From Streptomyces carpinensis (lineage in GTDB: Bacteria; Actinomycetota; Actinomycetes; Streptomycetales; Streptomycetaceae): DNA of 52,988 nucleotides. Made by a program: the position numbers and the translations under genes. The stretch lies in contig NZ_MUBM01000021.1 of NCBI RefSeq assembly GCF_002154505.1, positions 1 to 52,988 of the forward strand. The letters are read 5' to 3'. The notes beneath the pieces were generated by a model. It saw nothing but the letters and a program-made list of their open reading frames with translations, was not told the origin of the DNA and did not search any database. Positions 19,434-28,108 of this stretch are shown one piece after another (position 1 is the stretch's first letter; each line of letters starts with the position of its first letter).

Positions 19434-19822
19434 CGTCCGATGCCGTACGGCGGGTGCAGAGCGGAGTTCCCTGGGAAGAGACGTTCGGCTTCGCACGCGC
19501 CGTGGCGGCGGGCGACCGGGTCCTGGTGGCGGGCACGACCGCCTTCCGGGGCGACGTCCTGTACGGCGAGGGCGACCCGTACGAGCAGGCCAAGGTGGCC
19601 TTCAGCAGCGCGATCGAGGCGATCGGCGAGTTCGGGCTCGGCGTGGGCTCCGTGATCCGCACGCGGATGTACCTGAGCCACGCGCGGGACGTGGACGACG
19701 TGGGCCGGGCCCACAAGGAGCTGTTCGACGCGGTGCGCCCGGCGGCGACCCTGCTGGTCGTGGAGGGCTTCGTCGACCCGCGCGTGCTGGTGTCGGTGGA
19801 GCTGGAAGCCTACAGAGGCTAG
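19430..19822 (+). CDS. RidA (YjgF/YER057c/UK114) family protein
   Basis: A 130-residue protein with the RidA layout: VLVAGTTAF near residue 27, [17 protein letters not shown] near 70 and [11 protein letters not shown] near 103. Family members hydrolyse reactive enamine/imine intermediates released by PLP enzymes. The conserved arginine may be the one in VIRTRMYL. It overlaps the priA stop by 4 nt and lies 37 nt before hisF, so it is inside the his operon. A link to by-products of HisC or of TrpB is inference only. Confidence 0.88.
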   Translation: MTSDAVRRVQSGVPWEETFGFARAVAAGDRVLVAGTTAFRGDVLYGEGDPYEQAKVAFSSAIEAIGEFGLGVGSVIRTRMYLSHARDVDDVGRAHKELFDAVRPAATLLVVEGFVDPRVLVSVELEAYRG

Positions 19823-19859
19823 AAGATTTCCCAGAATGTTGTTGAGGAGCCGTGGAGTC

Positions 19860-20615
19860 ATGACCCTGGCGGTCCGAGTCATCCCCTGCCTGGACGTGGA
19901 CAACGGCCGGGTCGTCAAGGGTGTCAACTTCCAGAACCTGCGCGACGCGGGCGATCCCGTCGAGATGGCGAAGGTGTACGACGCCGAGGGCGCCGACGAG
20001 CTGACGTTCCTGGACATCACCGCGTCCTCGGGCGACCGGGAGACGACGTACGACGTGGTGCGCCGCACCGCCGAGCAGGTGTTCATCCCGCTGACGGTCG
20101 GCGGCGGCGTCCGCACGGCCGAGGACGTGGACCGGCTGCTGCGGGCGGGCGCCGACAAGGTGGGCGTCAACACGGCCGCGATCGCCCGCCCGGACCTGAT
20201 CCGGGAGATCGCGGAACGTTTCGGCCGCCAGGTGCTGGTCCTGTCGGTCGACGCGCGCCGGACCCCGTCCGGGAGTTTCGAGGTGACGACCCACGGCGGC
20301 CGGCGCGGCACCGGTATCGACGCGGTGGAGTGGGCGCACCGGGCGGCCGAGCTGGGCGCGGGCGAGATCCTGCTGAACTCCATGGACGCGGACGGCACGA
20401 AGGACGGCTACGACCTGGAGATGATCAGCGCCGTCCGCAAGCACGTCACCGTCCCGGTCATCGCCTCGGGCGGCGCCGGCAAGCTCGCCGACTTCCCCCC
20501 GGCGATCGCGGCGGGCGCGGACGCCGTCCTGGCGGCCTCGGTCTTCCACTTCGGCGATCTGCGCATCGGCGAGGTGAAGGGGGCGCTGCGGGAGGCGGGC
20601 CACCCGGTGAGGTGA
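19860..20615 (+). CDS. hisF: Imidazole glycerol phosphate synthase, cyclase subunit
   Basis: A TIM barrel of 251 residues, the standard HisF length. It uses ammonia from HisH to form imidazole glycerol phosphate and [20 protein letters not shown] at residues 7-21 holds the first catalytic aspartate and [15 protein letters not shown] near 172-187 the second. TVGGGVRT and IASGGAGK are phosphate-binding loops. The ATG at 19860 follows GGAG; an upstream start at 19836 lacks a ribosome site. It is the last gene of the operon, before a hairpin at 20656-20686. Confidence 0.96.
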   Translation: MTLAVRVIPCLDVDNGRVVKGVNFQNLRDAGDPVEMAKVYDAEGADELTFLDITASSGDRETTYDVVRRTAEQVFIPLTVGGGVRTAEDVDRLLRAGADKVGVNTAAIARPDLIREIAERFGRQVLVLSVDARRTPSGSFEVTTHGGRRGTGIDAVEWAHRAAELGAGEILLNSMDADGTKDGYDLEMISAVRKHVTVPVIASGGAGKLADFPPAIAAGADAVLAASVFHFGDLRIGEVKGALREAGHPVR

Positions 20616-20655
20616 CGCCTCAGCCATGAGGTGACCGCGCGCCGGTTCGCGGGCG

Positions 20656-20686
20656 AGCCCTGGTCTCCCTGGAGGGGGCCGGGGCT
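20656..20686 (+). terminator. Hairpin terminator after hisF
   Basis: AGCCCTGG (20656-20663) pairs with CCGGGGCT (20679-20686, one G-T pair), with an inner CTCC/GGAG stem, followed by TTCT. It separates the his operon from the ArsR gene. Confidence 0.5.
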
Positions 20687-20710
20687 TTCTCCTGGGCAGA
20701 TGGGAAAGAG

Positions 20711-20738
20711 AAGTTGCGCAAAATCAATTGTGCAACTT
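20711..20738. promoter_or_regulatory. Operator palindrome of the ArsR gene
   Basis: AAGTTGCGCAA-N6-TTGTGCAACTT has 11-bp arms with one mismatch. It overlaps the proposed -35 box (20728-20733), so binding would block RNA polymerase. It is most simply the autoregulatory site of the ArsR protein encoded 24 nt downstream. Confidence 0.75.
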
Positions 20739-20756
20739 TCCTTTTGTATCTAGCCT
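20728..20756 (+). promoter_or_regulatory. Promoter of the arsR-MFS operon, leaderless
   Basis: The -35 box is TTGTGC (20728-20733) and the -10 box TAGCCT (20751-20756), with a 17-nt spacer. The ATG lies 6 nt after the -10 box and no Shine-Dalgarno sequence is present, so the transcript probably begins at the start codon. Confidence 0.6.
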
Positions 20757-20762
20757 GGGTGC

Positions 20763-21350
20763 ATGGCCGAGCAACAGGACCGCCGGATCACGGACGTGGG
20801 CACCCTCAAGGCGCTGGCCCATCCGCTGCGGATGAAGCTGTACCGGGCGCTCTACCTGGAGCGCGCGGCGACCGCCTCGCGGCTGGCCGACATCGTCGAC
20901 GAGGCCGTGTCCCTGGTCAGCTACCACCTGCGCAAACTCGCCGAGCACGGCCTGATCGAGGAGGCCGAGGGGCAGAGCGAGGACGGGCGGGAGCGCTGGT
21001 GGCGGCCGGCCTCGGAGGGCGTCACCATCCACGACGAGGACTTCCGGGACGCACCCGAGAAGGCGGCCGCGCACACCGCCGCCTCCCGCCTCTTCTACCA
21101 GCAGCGCAGCGAGCTGTACCACCGCCACCTCGACGAGCGGGCCCACTGGAGCCCCGAGTGGAACGGCGCCTCCTTCGACTCCGAGTACCTGGCCCAGCTG
21201 ACCGCGCCCGAACTGGCCGACCTCTGCGGCGAGATGCATGCACTGATCAAGAAGTACGAGGCGAAGGGGCGCGCCGCCGAGGAGGCCGGGGACACCGAGG
21301 GGCGCGAGCACGTCGCGCTGCACGTGTACGGATTCCCGTTCCACGTCTGA
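20763..21350 (+). CDS. ArsR-type HTH transcription regulator
   Basis: A 195-residue protein with a winged helix-turn-helix at about residues 12-75 (LKALAHPLRMKLYRAL, SLVSYHLRKLAEHGLIEEAE). It has no metal-binding cysteine pair like that of classic ArsR, so it probably responds to a small molecule or protein signal through its longer C-terminal half. A strong palindrome overlaps its promoter. It lies 14 nt before an MFS exporter gene, the usual arrangement of a repressor controlling an efflux pump. Confidence 0.9.
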   Translation: MAEQQDRRITDVGTLKALAHPLRMKLYRALYLERAATASRLADIVDEAVSLVSYHLRKLAEHGLIEEAEGQSEDGRERWWRPASEGVTIHDEDFRDAPEKAAAHTAASRLFYQQRSELYHRHLDERAHWSPEWNGASFDSEYLAQLTAPELADLCGEMHALIKKYEAKGRAAEEAGDTEGREHVALHVYGFPFHV

Positions 21351-21364
21351 GAGAGGCCACCGCA

Positions 21365-22621
21365 GTGACCACCGTGTCCGCGACACCCGCCGACGCAGCA
21401 GCCGCCGAACGACCCGCGCACCGCGACACCAACGTGCTGCGCTGGCTGTCCGCCTACACCGCGTCGATGGTGGGCGACAACGTCTACTACCTCGCGCTGT
21501 CCTGGGCGGCGGTCCGGGCCGGATCGCCCGCGCAGGCCGGAGCCGTGATGGCGGTGAGCGCGCTGCCCAGGGCCCTGCTGATGCTGGGCGGGGGAGTGGT
21601 CGCCGACCGGCTCGGACCGCGCAGGGTCGTCATAGGCAGCGACGCGGTGCGGTGCGCCGCCGTCCTCGCCGTGGCCGCCCTGCTGGCGTTCACCAGCCCC
21701 GGGCTGTGGCCGCTGGCCCTGCTCGCCCTCGTCTTCGGCACCGTCGACGCGGTGTTCATGCCCGCCGTGGGCGCCCTGCCCGCACGCGTGACCAACCGGG
21801 GCCAACTCGCCCGCGTGCAGGGCATGCGGGGACTGGCGATCCGGTTCGCGAGCGTCGTCGGCGCCCCGCTCGGCGGCCTCGGCGTCGCGCTCGGCGGCGC
21901 GGCGGCGGCGTTCGGGATCGCGGGAGTACTGATCGCCGTGTCCGTGCCGCTGCTGGTGTGCGTACGGATGCGCGACCTGCCCCCGGACGACACCGCCGGC
22001 AGCGGCGACACCACCGCCTGGCGCGACCTGGTGGGCGGCCTGCGCCACATCCGGCGGCACCGGGTCCTGGCCCCGCTGATGCTGGCCATCGCCCTGGGCG
22101 ACCTCGGCTTCGTCGGCCCGCTCAACGTCGGGCTCACCCTCCTGGCCGACGAACGGGGCTGGGGTGCCTCCGGCATGGGCTGGGTGATGGCCGGGTTCGG
22201 CACCGGGGCCGGCGCCGCCTCCCTGCTGCTCACCGTGCGCGGACGCCTGCCGCATGCCGGTCACCTGGCCGCGTACGCGATCCTCGCGAGCTCCGTGGCC
22301 ATCGGCGCGCTCGCCTATGCCCCGGGCGTTCTCGCCGCCGTCGCGGTGGCCCTGCTCATCGGCCTGCTCGCCGGGCTCAGCGGCGCCCTGTGCGGCGCGC
22401 TGCTGCAGACCCAGGCCGAACCGGCCTACCTCGGGCGGGTCACCGCCGTCGCCGGTCTGGTCAGCCTCGGTTTCGCCCCGCTCAGCATGCCGATGTCCGC
22501 CGCCGCGATCGGGGCGTGGGGAACCGGACCGGTGTTCGTCGTCAGCGCGGCGGTGTGCGCCCTGGGCGGCGTCGTCGCCCTGGCCGCCCCCGGTCTGCGC
22601 CGCGCCGAACTGCCCCACTGA
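21365..22621 (+). CDS. MFS transporter, likely exporter
   Basis: A 418-residue protein with about 12 hydrophobic segments. It resembles the MFS_3/EntS-like group: TASMVGDNVYYLALSWAAVR near residues 35-55 and GGGVVADRLGPRRVVIGSD near 78-96, the latter being the loop 2-3 motif. I chose the GTG at 21365 because GAGAGG precedes it and the previous gene stops 14 nt before. The substrate is unknown; drug or siderophore-like export is possible. It is under the same promoter as the ArsR gene. Confidence 0.9.
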   Translation: MTTVSATPADAAAAERPAHRDTNVLRWLSAYTASMVGDNVYYLALSWAAVRAGSPAQAGAVMAVSALPRALLMLGGGVVADRLGPRRVVIGSDAVRCAAVLAVAALLAFTSPGLWPLALLALVFGTVDAVFMPAVGALPARVTNRGQLARVQGMRGLAIRFASVVGAPLGGLGVALGGAAAAFGIAGVLIAVSVPLLVCVRMRDLPPDDTAGSGDTTAWRDLVGGLRHIRRHRVLAPLMLAIALGDLGFVGPLNVGLTLLADERGWGASGMGWVMAGFGTGAGAASLLLTVRGRLPHAGHLAAYAILASSVAIGALAYAPGVLAAVAVALLIGLLAGLSGALCGALLQTQAEPAYLGRVTAVAGLVSLGFAPLSMPMSAAAIGAWGTGPVFVVSAAVCALGGVVALAAPGLRRAELPH

Positions 22622-22644
22622 CCGCCGGACACCGGCCCCCGGCT

Positions 22645-23280
22645 TCAGAACCCCAGCTGCTTCGTCTCCGACACCTTCGCGATCGCCTCCTGCTCGCCCT
22701 CCAGCTCCACGCGCGCCGCGTTCTGCCGGCCGAACGCGAACAGCAGCAGCTCCGACGGCTCGCCCGTCGCCGTCACCACCGGCGTGCCCCGGTGCGCGAC
22801 GGCCGTCTGACCGTTGGGCCGGCGCAGGACCAGACCCGTCGGAATGCCCCGGCCCAGCAGCCGGGCGGTGCGCTCCAGGCGGGACCACAGGGCCTCCTGG
22901 AAGACGGGGTCGAGCTCGCGCGGTGTCCAGTCCGGCTGGGCGCGCCGTACGTCCTCCGTGTGGACGTAGAACTCGACGGTGTTGGCCGCCTCGTCGACCT
23001 GCTTGAGCTGGAAGGGGGAGAAGCGCGGCGGGCCGGTACGGATCAGCTGGATCAGCTCCTCGTACGGCTTCGCGGCGTACTCCTGGAGCACCTTCTCCAG
23101 GCGGGACGCCAGCGGCTTGATCAGCGCGCCCCCGGCCGCGTCGGGACGCCGCTCGCGCACCACCACGTGCGCGGCGAGATCACGGGTGAGCCAGCCCTCG
23201 CAGAGGGTGGGCGCCTCCGGGCCGGCGGTCTCCAAGAGGTCGGCGAGGAGAAGCCGTTCACGCTTGGCAAAGGTCGACAT
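22645..23280 (-). CDS. TIGR03085 family protein (DinB/mycothiol-dependent-like fold)
   Basis: A 211-residue protein. It starts [20 protein letters not shown] and has [20 protein letters not shown] near residue 26, matching the actinobacterial TIGR03085 group of the mycothiol-dependent maleylpyruvate isomerase superfamily. The histidine in AAHVVVRE is a likely metal ligand, and others appear as [11 protein letters not shown]. Activity not known. It is convergent with the MFS gene and divergent from hisI. Confidence 0.85.
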   Translation of the reverse strand: MSTFAKRERLLLADLLETAGPEAPTLCEGWLTRDLAAHVVVRERRPDAAGGALIKPLASRLEKVLQEYAAKPYEELIQLIRTGPPRFSPFQLKQVDEAANTVEFYVHTEDVRRAQPDWTPRELDPVFQEALWSRLERTARLLGRGIPTGLVLRRPNGQTAVAHRGTPVVTATGEPSELLLFAFGRQNAARVELEGEQEAIAKVSETKQLGF

Positions 23281-23362
23281 GAAGTCAGCCTACGACCACA
23301 CAGAGCGTCCGCCCACCGGACCGAGGGCCTGCCTGTCGCCCCCGCGCGGCACAATGGCACCC

Positions 23363-23797
23363 ATGACCAGCACGCCCGGCACTCCCGCCCGTCACCCGAC
23401 TGTTCCCTCCAGCAGCCTCGACCCCGAGATCGCCGCGCGACTCAAGCGCAGCGCCGACGGACTCCTCCCCGCGATCGCCCAGCAGTACGACACCGGAGAG
23501 GTACTGATGCTGGGCTGGATGGACGACGAGGCGCTGCACCGCACGCTGACCACCGGCCGCTGCACCTACTGGTCGCGCAGCCGCCGTGAGTACTGGGTCA
23601 AGGGCGACACCTCCGGGCACGTCCAGCACGTCAGGTCCGTCGCGCTCGACTGCGACGCCGACACCGTGCTGGTCAAGGTCGACCAGGTCGGCGCCGCCTG
23701 CCACACCGGCGCGCGCACCTGCTTCGACGCCGACGTGCTGCTCGAGGACGCCGACTTCGGCGCCCCGAAGGCCCACTCGGGCGACACGGCTCAGTAA
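23363..23797 (+). CDS. hisI: Phosphoribosyl-AMP cyclohydrolase
   Basis: Opens the purine ring of PR-AMP, the third step of histidine synthesis. The 144 residues have [12 protein letters not shown] near residue 47, [18 protein letters not shown] near 70-88, and a zinc site formed by LDCDADT and [11 protein letters not shown]. It is the monofunctional form without HisE. It is not in the main his operon but lies 11 nt before trpE, so histidine and tryptophan synthesis are cotranscribed here. CACAAT lies 7 nt before the ATG, suggesting a leaderless transcript. An in-frame ATG at 23354 is an alternative. Confidence 0.94.
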   Translation: MTSTPGTPARHPTVPSSSLDPEIAARLKRSADGLLPAIAQQYDTGEVLMLGWMDDEALHRTLTTGRCTYWSRSRREYWVKGDTSGHVQHVRSVALDCDADTVLVKVDQVGAACHTGARTCFDADVLLEDADFGAPKAHSGDTAQ

Positions 23798-23808
23798 GGT
23801 CGGCGGCC

Positions 23809-25287
23809 ATGGACCTCGAGACCTTCCGCAAGCTCGCCACCGACCGGCGCGTCATCCCGGTCACGCGCAAGCTCCTCGCCGACGGCGACACCCCGGTCGC
23901 GCTCTACCGCAAGCTCGCCGCCGAGCGGACCGGCACCTTCCTCCTGGAGTCCGCGGAGAACGGCCGCTCCTGGTCCCGGTACTCCTTCGTCGGCGTCCGC
24001 AGCGCCGCCACGCTCACCACGCGGGACGGCCAGGCCCGCTGGCTCGGCACCCCGCCCGTCGGGGTCCCCCTCGACGGCGACCCCCTGGCCGCCCTGCGCG
24101 CCACGATCCAGGCCCTGCACACCCCGCACCAGGAGGGCCTGCCGCCCTTCACCGGCGGCATGGTCGGCTACCTGGGCTACGACATCGTGCGCCGCCTGGA
24201 GAAGGTCGGCCCCGGCGAGCGGGACGACCTGAAGCTGCCCGAGCTGACCATGTTGCTCACCTCCGACCTCGCCGTCCTCGACCACTGGGACGGCACCGTG
24301 CTGCTGATCGCCAACGCGATCAACCACAACGACCTCGAGACGGGCGTCGACGAGGCCTACGCGGACGCCGTCGCCCGCCTCGACGCCATGGAGGCCGACC
24401 TCTCCCGCCCGGTCGCCCAGCCGCCCGCCGCGCTGCCGCCCTCGGAACTGCCCGAGTACACCGCGCTGTGGGGCGGCAAGGACTTCCAGGCGGCCGTCGA
24501 GGACGTCAAGGAGCGCATCCGCGCGGGCGAGGCCTTCCAGGTCGTCCCCTCACAGCGCTTCGAGACGCCGTGCACGGCGAGCGCGCTGGACGTCTACCGG
24601 GTGCTCAGGGCCACCAACCCCTCGCCGTACATGTACCTGTTCCGTTTCGACGGCTTCGACGTCGTCGGCTCCTCGCCCGAGGCCCTGGTCAAGGTCGAGG
24701 ACGGGCGGGCCATGGTCCACCCCATCGCCGGCACCCGTCCCCGCGGCGCCACCCCGCAGGAGGACCAGGCGCTCGCCGAGGAGCTGCTCGCCGACCCCAA
24801 GGAACGCGCCGAGCACCTGATGCTCGTCGACCTCGGACGCAACGACCTGGGCCGGGTCTGCGAGCCGGGCTCCGTCGAGGTCGTCGACTTCATGTCCATC
24901 GAGCGCTACTCGCACGTGATGCACATCGTGTCCACCGTGACCGGACGGGTCGCCGAGGGCCGTACCGCCTTCGACGTGCTGACCGCCTGCTTCCCGGCGG
25001 GCACCCTGTCCGGCGCGCCCAAGCCGCGCGCCCTGCAGATCATCGACGAACTCGAGCCGTCCCGGCGGGGGTTGTACGGCGGCTGCGTCGGCTACCTCGA
25101 CTTCGCCGGCGACTCCGACACCGCGATCGCCATCCGCACCGCCCTGCTGCGCGACGGCACGGCGTACGTCCAGGCGGGCGCCGGGATCGTCGCCGACTCC
25201 GACCCGGTGGCCGAGGACACCGAGTGCCGCAACAAGGCCGCGGCCGTGCTGCGCGCGGTGCACACCGCCAACCGGCTGGGGCAGTAG
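23809..25287 (+). CDS. trpE: Anthranilate synthase component I
   Basis: Makes anthranilate from chorismate, the first step of the tryptophan pathway. The 492 residues include FLLESAENG near residue 44, the LLES part of the tryptophan feedback site. The catalytic domain holds PIAGTRPRG near 306, LVDLGRNDLGRV near 342, and CFPAGTLSGAPKPRA near 396. The glutamine amidotransferase partner TrpG is not in this window. It lies 11 nt downstream of hisI and probably uses the same transcript. A hairpin follows. Confidence 0.96.
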   Translation: MDLETFRKLATDRRVIPVTRKLLADGDTPVALYRKLAAERTGTFLLESAENGRSWSRYSFVGVRSAATLTTRDGQARWLGTPPVGVPLDGDPLAALRATIQALHTPHQEGLPPFTGGMVGYLGYDIVRRLEKVGPGERDDLKLPELTMLLTSDLAVLDHWDGTVLLIANAINHNDLETGVDEAYADAVARLDAMEADLSRPVAQPPAALPPSELPEYTALWGGKDFQAAVEDVKERIRAGEAFQVVPSQRFETPCTASALDVYRVLRATNPSPYMYLFRFDGFDVVGSSPEALVKVEDGRAMVHPIAGTRPRGATPQEDQALAEELLADPKERAEHLMLVDLGRNDLGRVCEPGSVEVVDFMSIERYSHVMHIVSTVTGRVAEGRTAFDVLTACFPAGTLSGAPKPRALQIIDELEPSRRGLYGGCVGYLDFAGDSDTAIAIRTALLRDGTAYVQAGAGIVADSDPVAEDTECRNKAAAVLRAVHTANRLGQ

Positions 25288-25344
25288 GCGGCCGTCGGAG
25301 AGCAGTTGGGCACGGGCGTCCGGGCGGGTGGGGTGTTTCTCACG

Positions 25345-25374
25345 GAACCCCGGGTGACGGTTCGCCCCGGGTTC
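25345..25374 (+). terminator. Hairpin after trpE
   Basis: GAACCCCGGG (25345-25354) pairs with CCCCGGGTTC (25365-25374) with one mismatch around a 10-nt loop. It lies 57 nt after trpE and 17 nt before the next start. It could end the hisI-trpE message, or be an operator, because GATAGT, a -10-like hexamer, follows at 25379-25384. Confidence 0.5.
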
Positions 25375-25391
25375 ACGCGATAGTGGACTAC

Positions 25392-26030
25392 GTGACTGCC
25401 GTACCTCACCCCCGCACCGAAGCCGCCGCCACCGCCCGGTCCGGCCGCCGCAGCCTCGCCGTAGCCCTGCTGTGCGGCGCGCTCGGCGCGGCCGTGGCGC
25501 TGCTGGCCTCCCGGCAGCGCTGGGCGGAGGGCACCGCGGCGGTGGCCGGCGGCGCCTTCCCCCTGACCGCCAAGGGCAGCGACGTCACGGGCGTGCCCGC
25601 GGCGCTCGCCATAGTGGGCCTGGCCGCGCTCGTCGCCGTCTTCGCCGTCCGCCGCTCCGGCCGCCTGCTGGTCGCCCTCCTGCTCGCGCTCTCCGGCGCC
25701 GGCACGATCGCCGCCGCCCTGGCCGGTGCCTCCGACGGCGGAGCGCTCGACGAGAAGGCCGCCCAGGCCTCCGGCGACACCGCCGCGACCGCCGCCTCGC
25801 TCAGCCATACCGGCTGGCCCTACGTCGCGGCCGCCGGCGGGGCGCTGATCCTCCTCGCCGGACTGCTCGCCCTGCGCTTCGGCCGCCTGTGGCCGGCCAT
25901 GTCAGGCCGCTACGAGCGCTCCGGCGCGCCCCGCACGCGCGCGTCCCGTCCCGTCGACCCCGACCGCCCCGAGGACCTCTGGAAGGCCCTCGACCGAGGC
26001 GAGGACCCGACCGGCACCGAACCGTCCTGA
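25392..26030 (+). CDS. Trp-operon-associated membrane protein (TIGR02234)
   Basis: A 212-residue protein with four hydrophobic segments, near residues 20-40, 70-92, 97-115 and 145-170, and a charged C-terminal tail. It matches the actinobacterial family always found beside trp genes. Its function is not known to me. I chose the GTG at 25392 (MTAVPHPRTE) because GATAGT lies 7 nt upstream, as in leaderless messages; a GTG at 25383 is in frame too. The family's genetic link with trpE and trpC suggests a role in tryptophan or precursor transport, but that is inference. Confidence 0.85.
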   Translation: MTAVPHPRTEAAATARSGRRSLAVALLCGALGAAVALLASRQRWAEGTAAVAGGAFPLTAKGSDVTGVPAALAIVGLAALVAVFAVRRSGRLLVALLLALSGAGTIAAALAGASDGGALDEKAAQASGDTAATAASLSHTGWPYVAAAGGALILLAGLLALRFGRLWPAMSGRYERSGAPRTRASRPVDPDRPEDLWKALDRGEDPTGTEPS

Positions 26031-26192
26031 GGGCGGCCCGCCCCGGCCCGGCGGGGGCGGCCCTCACCCCACGCCGACGCCACGGCGAAACGGGTACGCC
26101 GGGAGCCACCCCCGCTCACATCGCGTGCACGCGTACGGGACAATGGGTGCGAGCGTCCGGCTCAGACACGTACAAGCAACGAGGAGCAAGTC

Positions 26193-26438
26193 ATGGCGGG
26201 CAGCAGCCACGGTCACACCCCGGCCGCCTGGACCGGTGTCATCATCGCTTTCATCGGTTTCTGTGCCGCGGGCGCCTTCATGGTGGCGGCTCAGCCAATC
26301 GGCTTCTGGGTCAGCATCGCCGTCGTGCTGCTCGGCGGTGTCGTCGGCGGCATCATGCGCATGATGGGCCTCGGCCAGAAGAACGAGCACCCGGTGCACC
26401 AGGTCGCCAAGAGCGAGCCGGCCGGCGCCAAGAGCTGA
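26193..26438 (+). CDS. HGxxPAAW family membrane protein, 81 residues
   Basis: The product begins MAGSSHGHTPAAWTGV and so has the HGxxPAAW motif at residues 6-13. Two hydrophobic helices follow at about 14-33 and 38-56 (ending IMRMMGLG), then a polar tail. GAGGAG lies 6 nt before the ATG. The family is small and limited to actinobacteria, with no known function. It sits among the trp genes, between the TIGR02234 and DUF2752 genes. Confidence 0.85.
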   Translation: MAGSSHGHTPAAWTGVIIAFIGFCAAGAFMVAAQPIGFWVSIAVVLLGGVVGGIMRMMGLGQKNEHPVHQVAKSEPAGAKS

Positions 26439-26484
26439 CGACCCGGCGACGCCGGCCGCCCGGCCGGCCCGCGCGACCCGGCAC

Positions 26485-26509
26485 GAGGGGCGGCCCACTG
26501 CCGCCCCTC
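26485..26509 (+). terminator. Hairpin terminator after the HGxxPAAW gene
   Basis: A perfect 10-bp stem, GAGGGGCGGC / GCCGCCCCTC, around the 5-nt loop CCACT. It lies 47 nt after the stop. Confidence 0.65.
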
Positions 26510-26583
26510 ACGCGCACCCGGGCCCCCGCGCACCCGCCCGGCCGCCCGCGCGCGTGCGGACCGTGCACGGCAGAATGCGTGGT

Positions 26584-27081
26584 GTGAACGCCGACAGTCG
26601 CAGAGGGACGCGCGGCCGCACGGCCGTGCCCGGTCCGAGGCGCGCGTACGACGACCCGGTGGTGGCACCGCCGATGCGCCCGGGGGCCGTCCTGGGGCGG
26701 CTCGCCGTGCCCGCCGCCGTGCTGGCCGCCGTCGCCGGGTCCTTCGCCTACGTCGGGGCCGTGGACCCCAACGAGCCCGGCCACTACCCCGTCTGCCCGC
26801 TGCTGCGCTACGCCGGCCTGTACTGCCCCGGCTGCGGCGGACTGCGCAGCGCCCACGCCTTCGTCCACGGGGACCTCCTCACCGCCCTGCACGACAACGC
26901 CCTGGCCGTCGCGGGCTATCTCGCCTTCGCCGTGCTGTGGATCGCGTGGGCGGCGCGCGCGGCGCGCGGGCGGACGCCGCGGATCGCTCTCGGCACCATG
27001 CACCTGTGGAGCCTGGGCGTGCTGCTCGCCGTCTTCACCATTGTCCGGAACCTGCCGTTCGGTGGCCTGCTCCACCCTTGA
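26584..27081 (+). CDS. DUF2752 family membrane protein
   Basis: A 165-residue protein. A basic N-terminus precedes a hydrophobic segment near residues 38-58. Next come the motif YCPGCGGLRSAHAF at about 80-93 and two more helices near 105-125 and 140-157. The CPGCG motif marks DUF2752; its two cysteines might bind a metal or form a disulfide. I chose the GTG at 26584 because CAGAAT lies 7 nt upstream; an in-frame GTG at 26554 would add ten residues. Function unknown. It lies between the trpE and trpC groups. Confidence 0.82.
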   Translation: MNADSRRGTRGRTAVPGPRRAYDDPVVAPPMRPGAVLGRLAVPAAVLAAVAGSFAYVGAVDPNEPGHYPVCPLLRYAGLYCPGCGGLRSAHAFVHGDLLTALHDNALAVAGYLAFAVLWIAWAARAARGRTPRIALGTMHLWSLGVLLAVFTIVRNLPFGGLLHP

Positions 27082-27174
27082 AGGACCGGCGTCTGTCCAG
27101 GTAGTGGGACCGCCCTCGACCGGATGCGAGGCCTGGGCCCTCCTCCGGATACCATCGCAGTGACCGCCGGTTCC

Positions 27175-27210
27175 GATCCGCTTGATCCGCTTGATCCACC
27201 CGATCCGCTT
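27175..27210 (+). repeat. Tandem 9-bp repeat in the trpC leader
   Basis: Four copies of GATCCGCTT in a row (27175, 27184, 27193, 27202; the third reads GATCCACCC). It ends 66 nt before trpC. The frame through it would read Asp-Pro-Leu repeats. It may affect leader RNA folding, or be neutral slippage. Confidence 0.7.
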
Positions 27211-27276
27211 CAGGCGGGCCGCCGGGGGCCGCTCGACCCGCTGGAACATTCCACCGTCTGGAAGGGGGCCGCTCGC

Positions 27277-28086
27277 GTGAGTGTGCTCGACGAGATCATC
27301 GACGGAGTCCGTGCCGACCTTTCGGAGCGGCAGGCGCGCGTCAGCCTCGACGAGCTCAAGGAGCGCGCGGCGAAGGCTCCGGCCGCCAAGGACGGGTTGG
27401 CCGCGCTCAAGGGCGACGGTGTCAAGGTGATCTGCGAGGTCAAGCGCTCCAGCCCGTCCAAGGGCGCCCTCGCCGCGATCGCCGACCCGGCGGGACTCGC
27501 CGCGGACTACGAGGCGGGCGGCGCGTCCGTCATCTCGGTCCTGACCGAGCAGCGGCGTTTCGGCGGCTCGCTGGCCGACCTGGAGGCGGTCCGCGCCCGC
27601 GTGGACATCCCGATCCTGCGCAAGGACTTCATCGTCACGTCGTACCAGCTGTGGGAGGCCCGGGCCTACGGCGCCGACCTCGCCCTGCTGATCGTCGCCG
27701 CCCTCGACCAGCCGGCCCTGGAGTCGCTGATCGAGCGGGCGGTGTCCATCGGACTCACCCCGCTCGTCGAGGTGCACGACGAGGACGAGGTGGAGCGCGC
27801 GGTCGACGCGGGCGCCAAGGTGATCGGCATCAACGCGCGCAACCTGAAGACCCTGGAGGTCGACCGCGACACGTTCGACCGGGTGGCGCCGGAGATCCCG
27901 GACAGCGTCGTCAAGGTCGCCGAGTCCGGTGTCCGCGGCCCGCACGACCTGATCGCCTACGCCAACGCCGGCGCCGACGCCGTCCTGGTCGGCGAGTCGC
28001 TCGTCACCGGCCGCGACCCGAAGACGGCGGTCGCCGACCTGGTGGCGGCCGGGGCCCACCCCGCGCTGCGGCACGGCCGGAGCTGA
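27277..28086 (+). CDS. trpC: Indole-3-glycerol phosphate synthase
   Basis: Closes the indole ring from CdRP. The 269 residues form a monofunctional TIM barrel: [13 protein letters not shown] near residue 52, the catalytic lysine in [11 protein letters not shown] near 115, LVEVHDEDE near 165, [14 protein letters not shown] near 184, and [11 protein letters not shown] near 214. GGAAGGGGG lies about 8 nt before the GTG at 27277; the open frame further upstream covers the 9-bp repeats and is not conserved-looking. Its leader has no cluster of tryptophan codons. trpM follows after 22 nt. Confidence 0.95.
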   Translation: MSVLDEIIDGVRADLSERQARVSLDELKERAAKAPAAKDGLAALKGDGVKVICEVKRSSPSKGALAAIADPAGLAADYEAGGASVISVLTEQRRFGGSLADLEAVRARVDIPILRKDFIVTSYQLWEARAYGADLALLIVAALDQPALESLIERAVSIGLTPLVEVHDEDEVERAVDAGAKVIGINARNLKTLEVDRDTFDRVAPEIPDSVVKVAESGVRGPHDLIAYANAGADAVLVGESLVTGRDPKTAVADLVAAGAHPALRHGRS

Positions 28087-28108
28087 GACGCCGGTAGAGT
28101 TGGCCCCG

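Noticed and set aside
27082..27276. A tryptophan attenuator before trpC
   Set aside because: No short ORF with clustered TGG codons is present, and no competing hairpin is obvious. The same holds before trpE, where hisI leaves only 11 nt.
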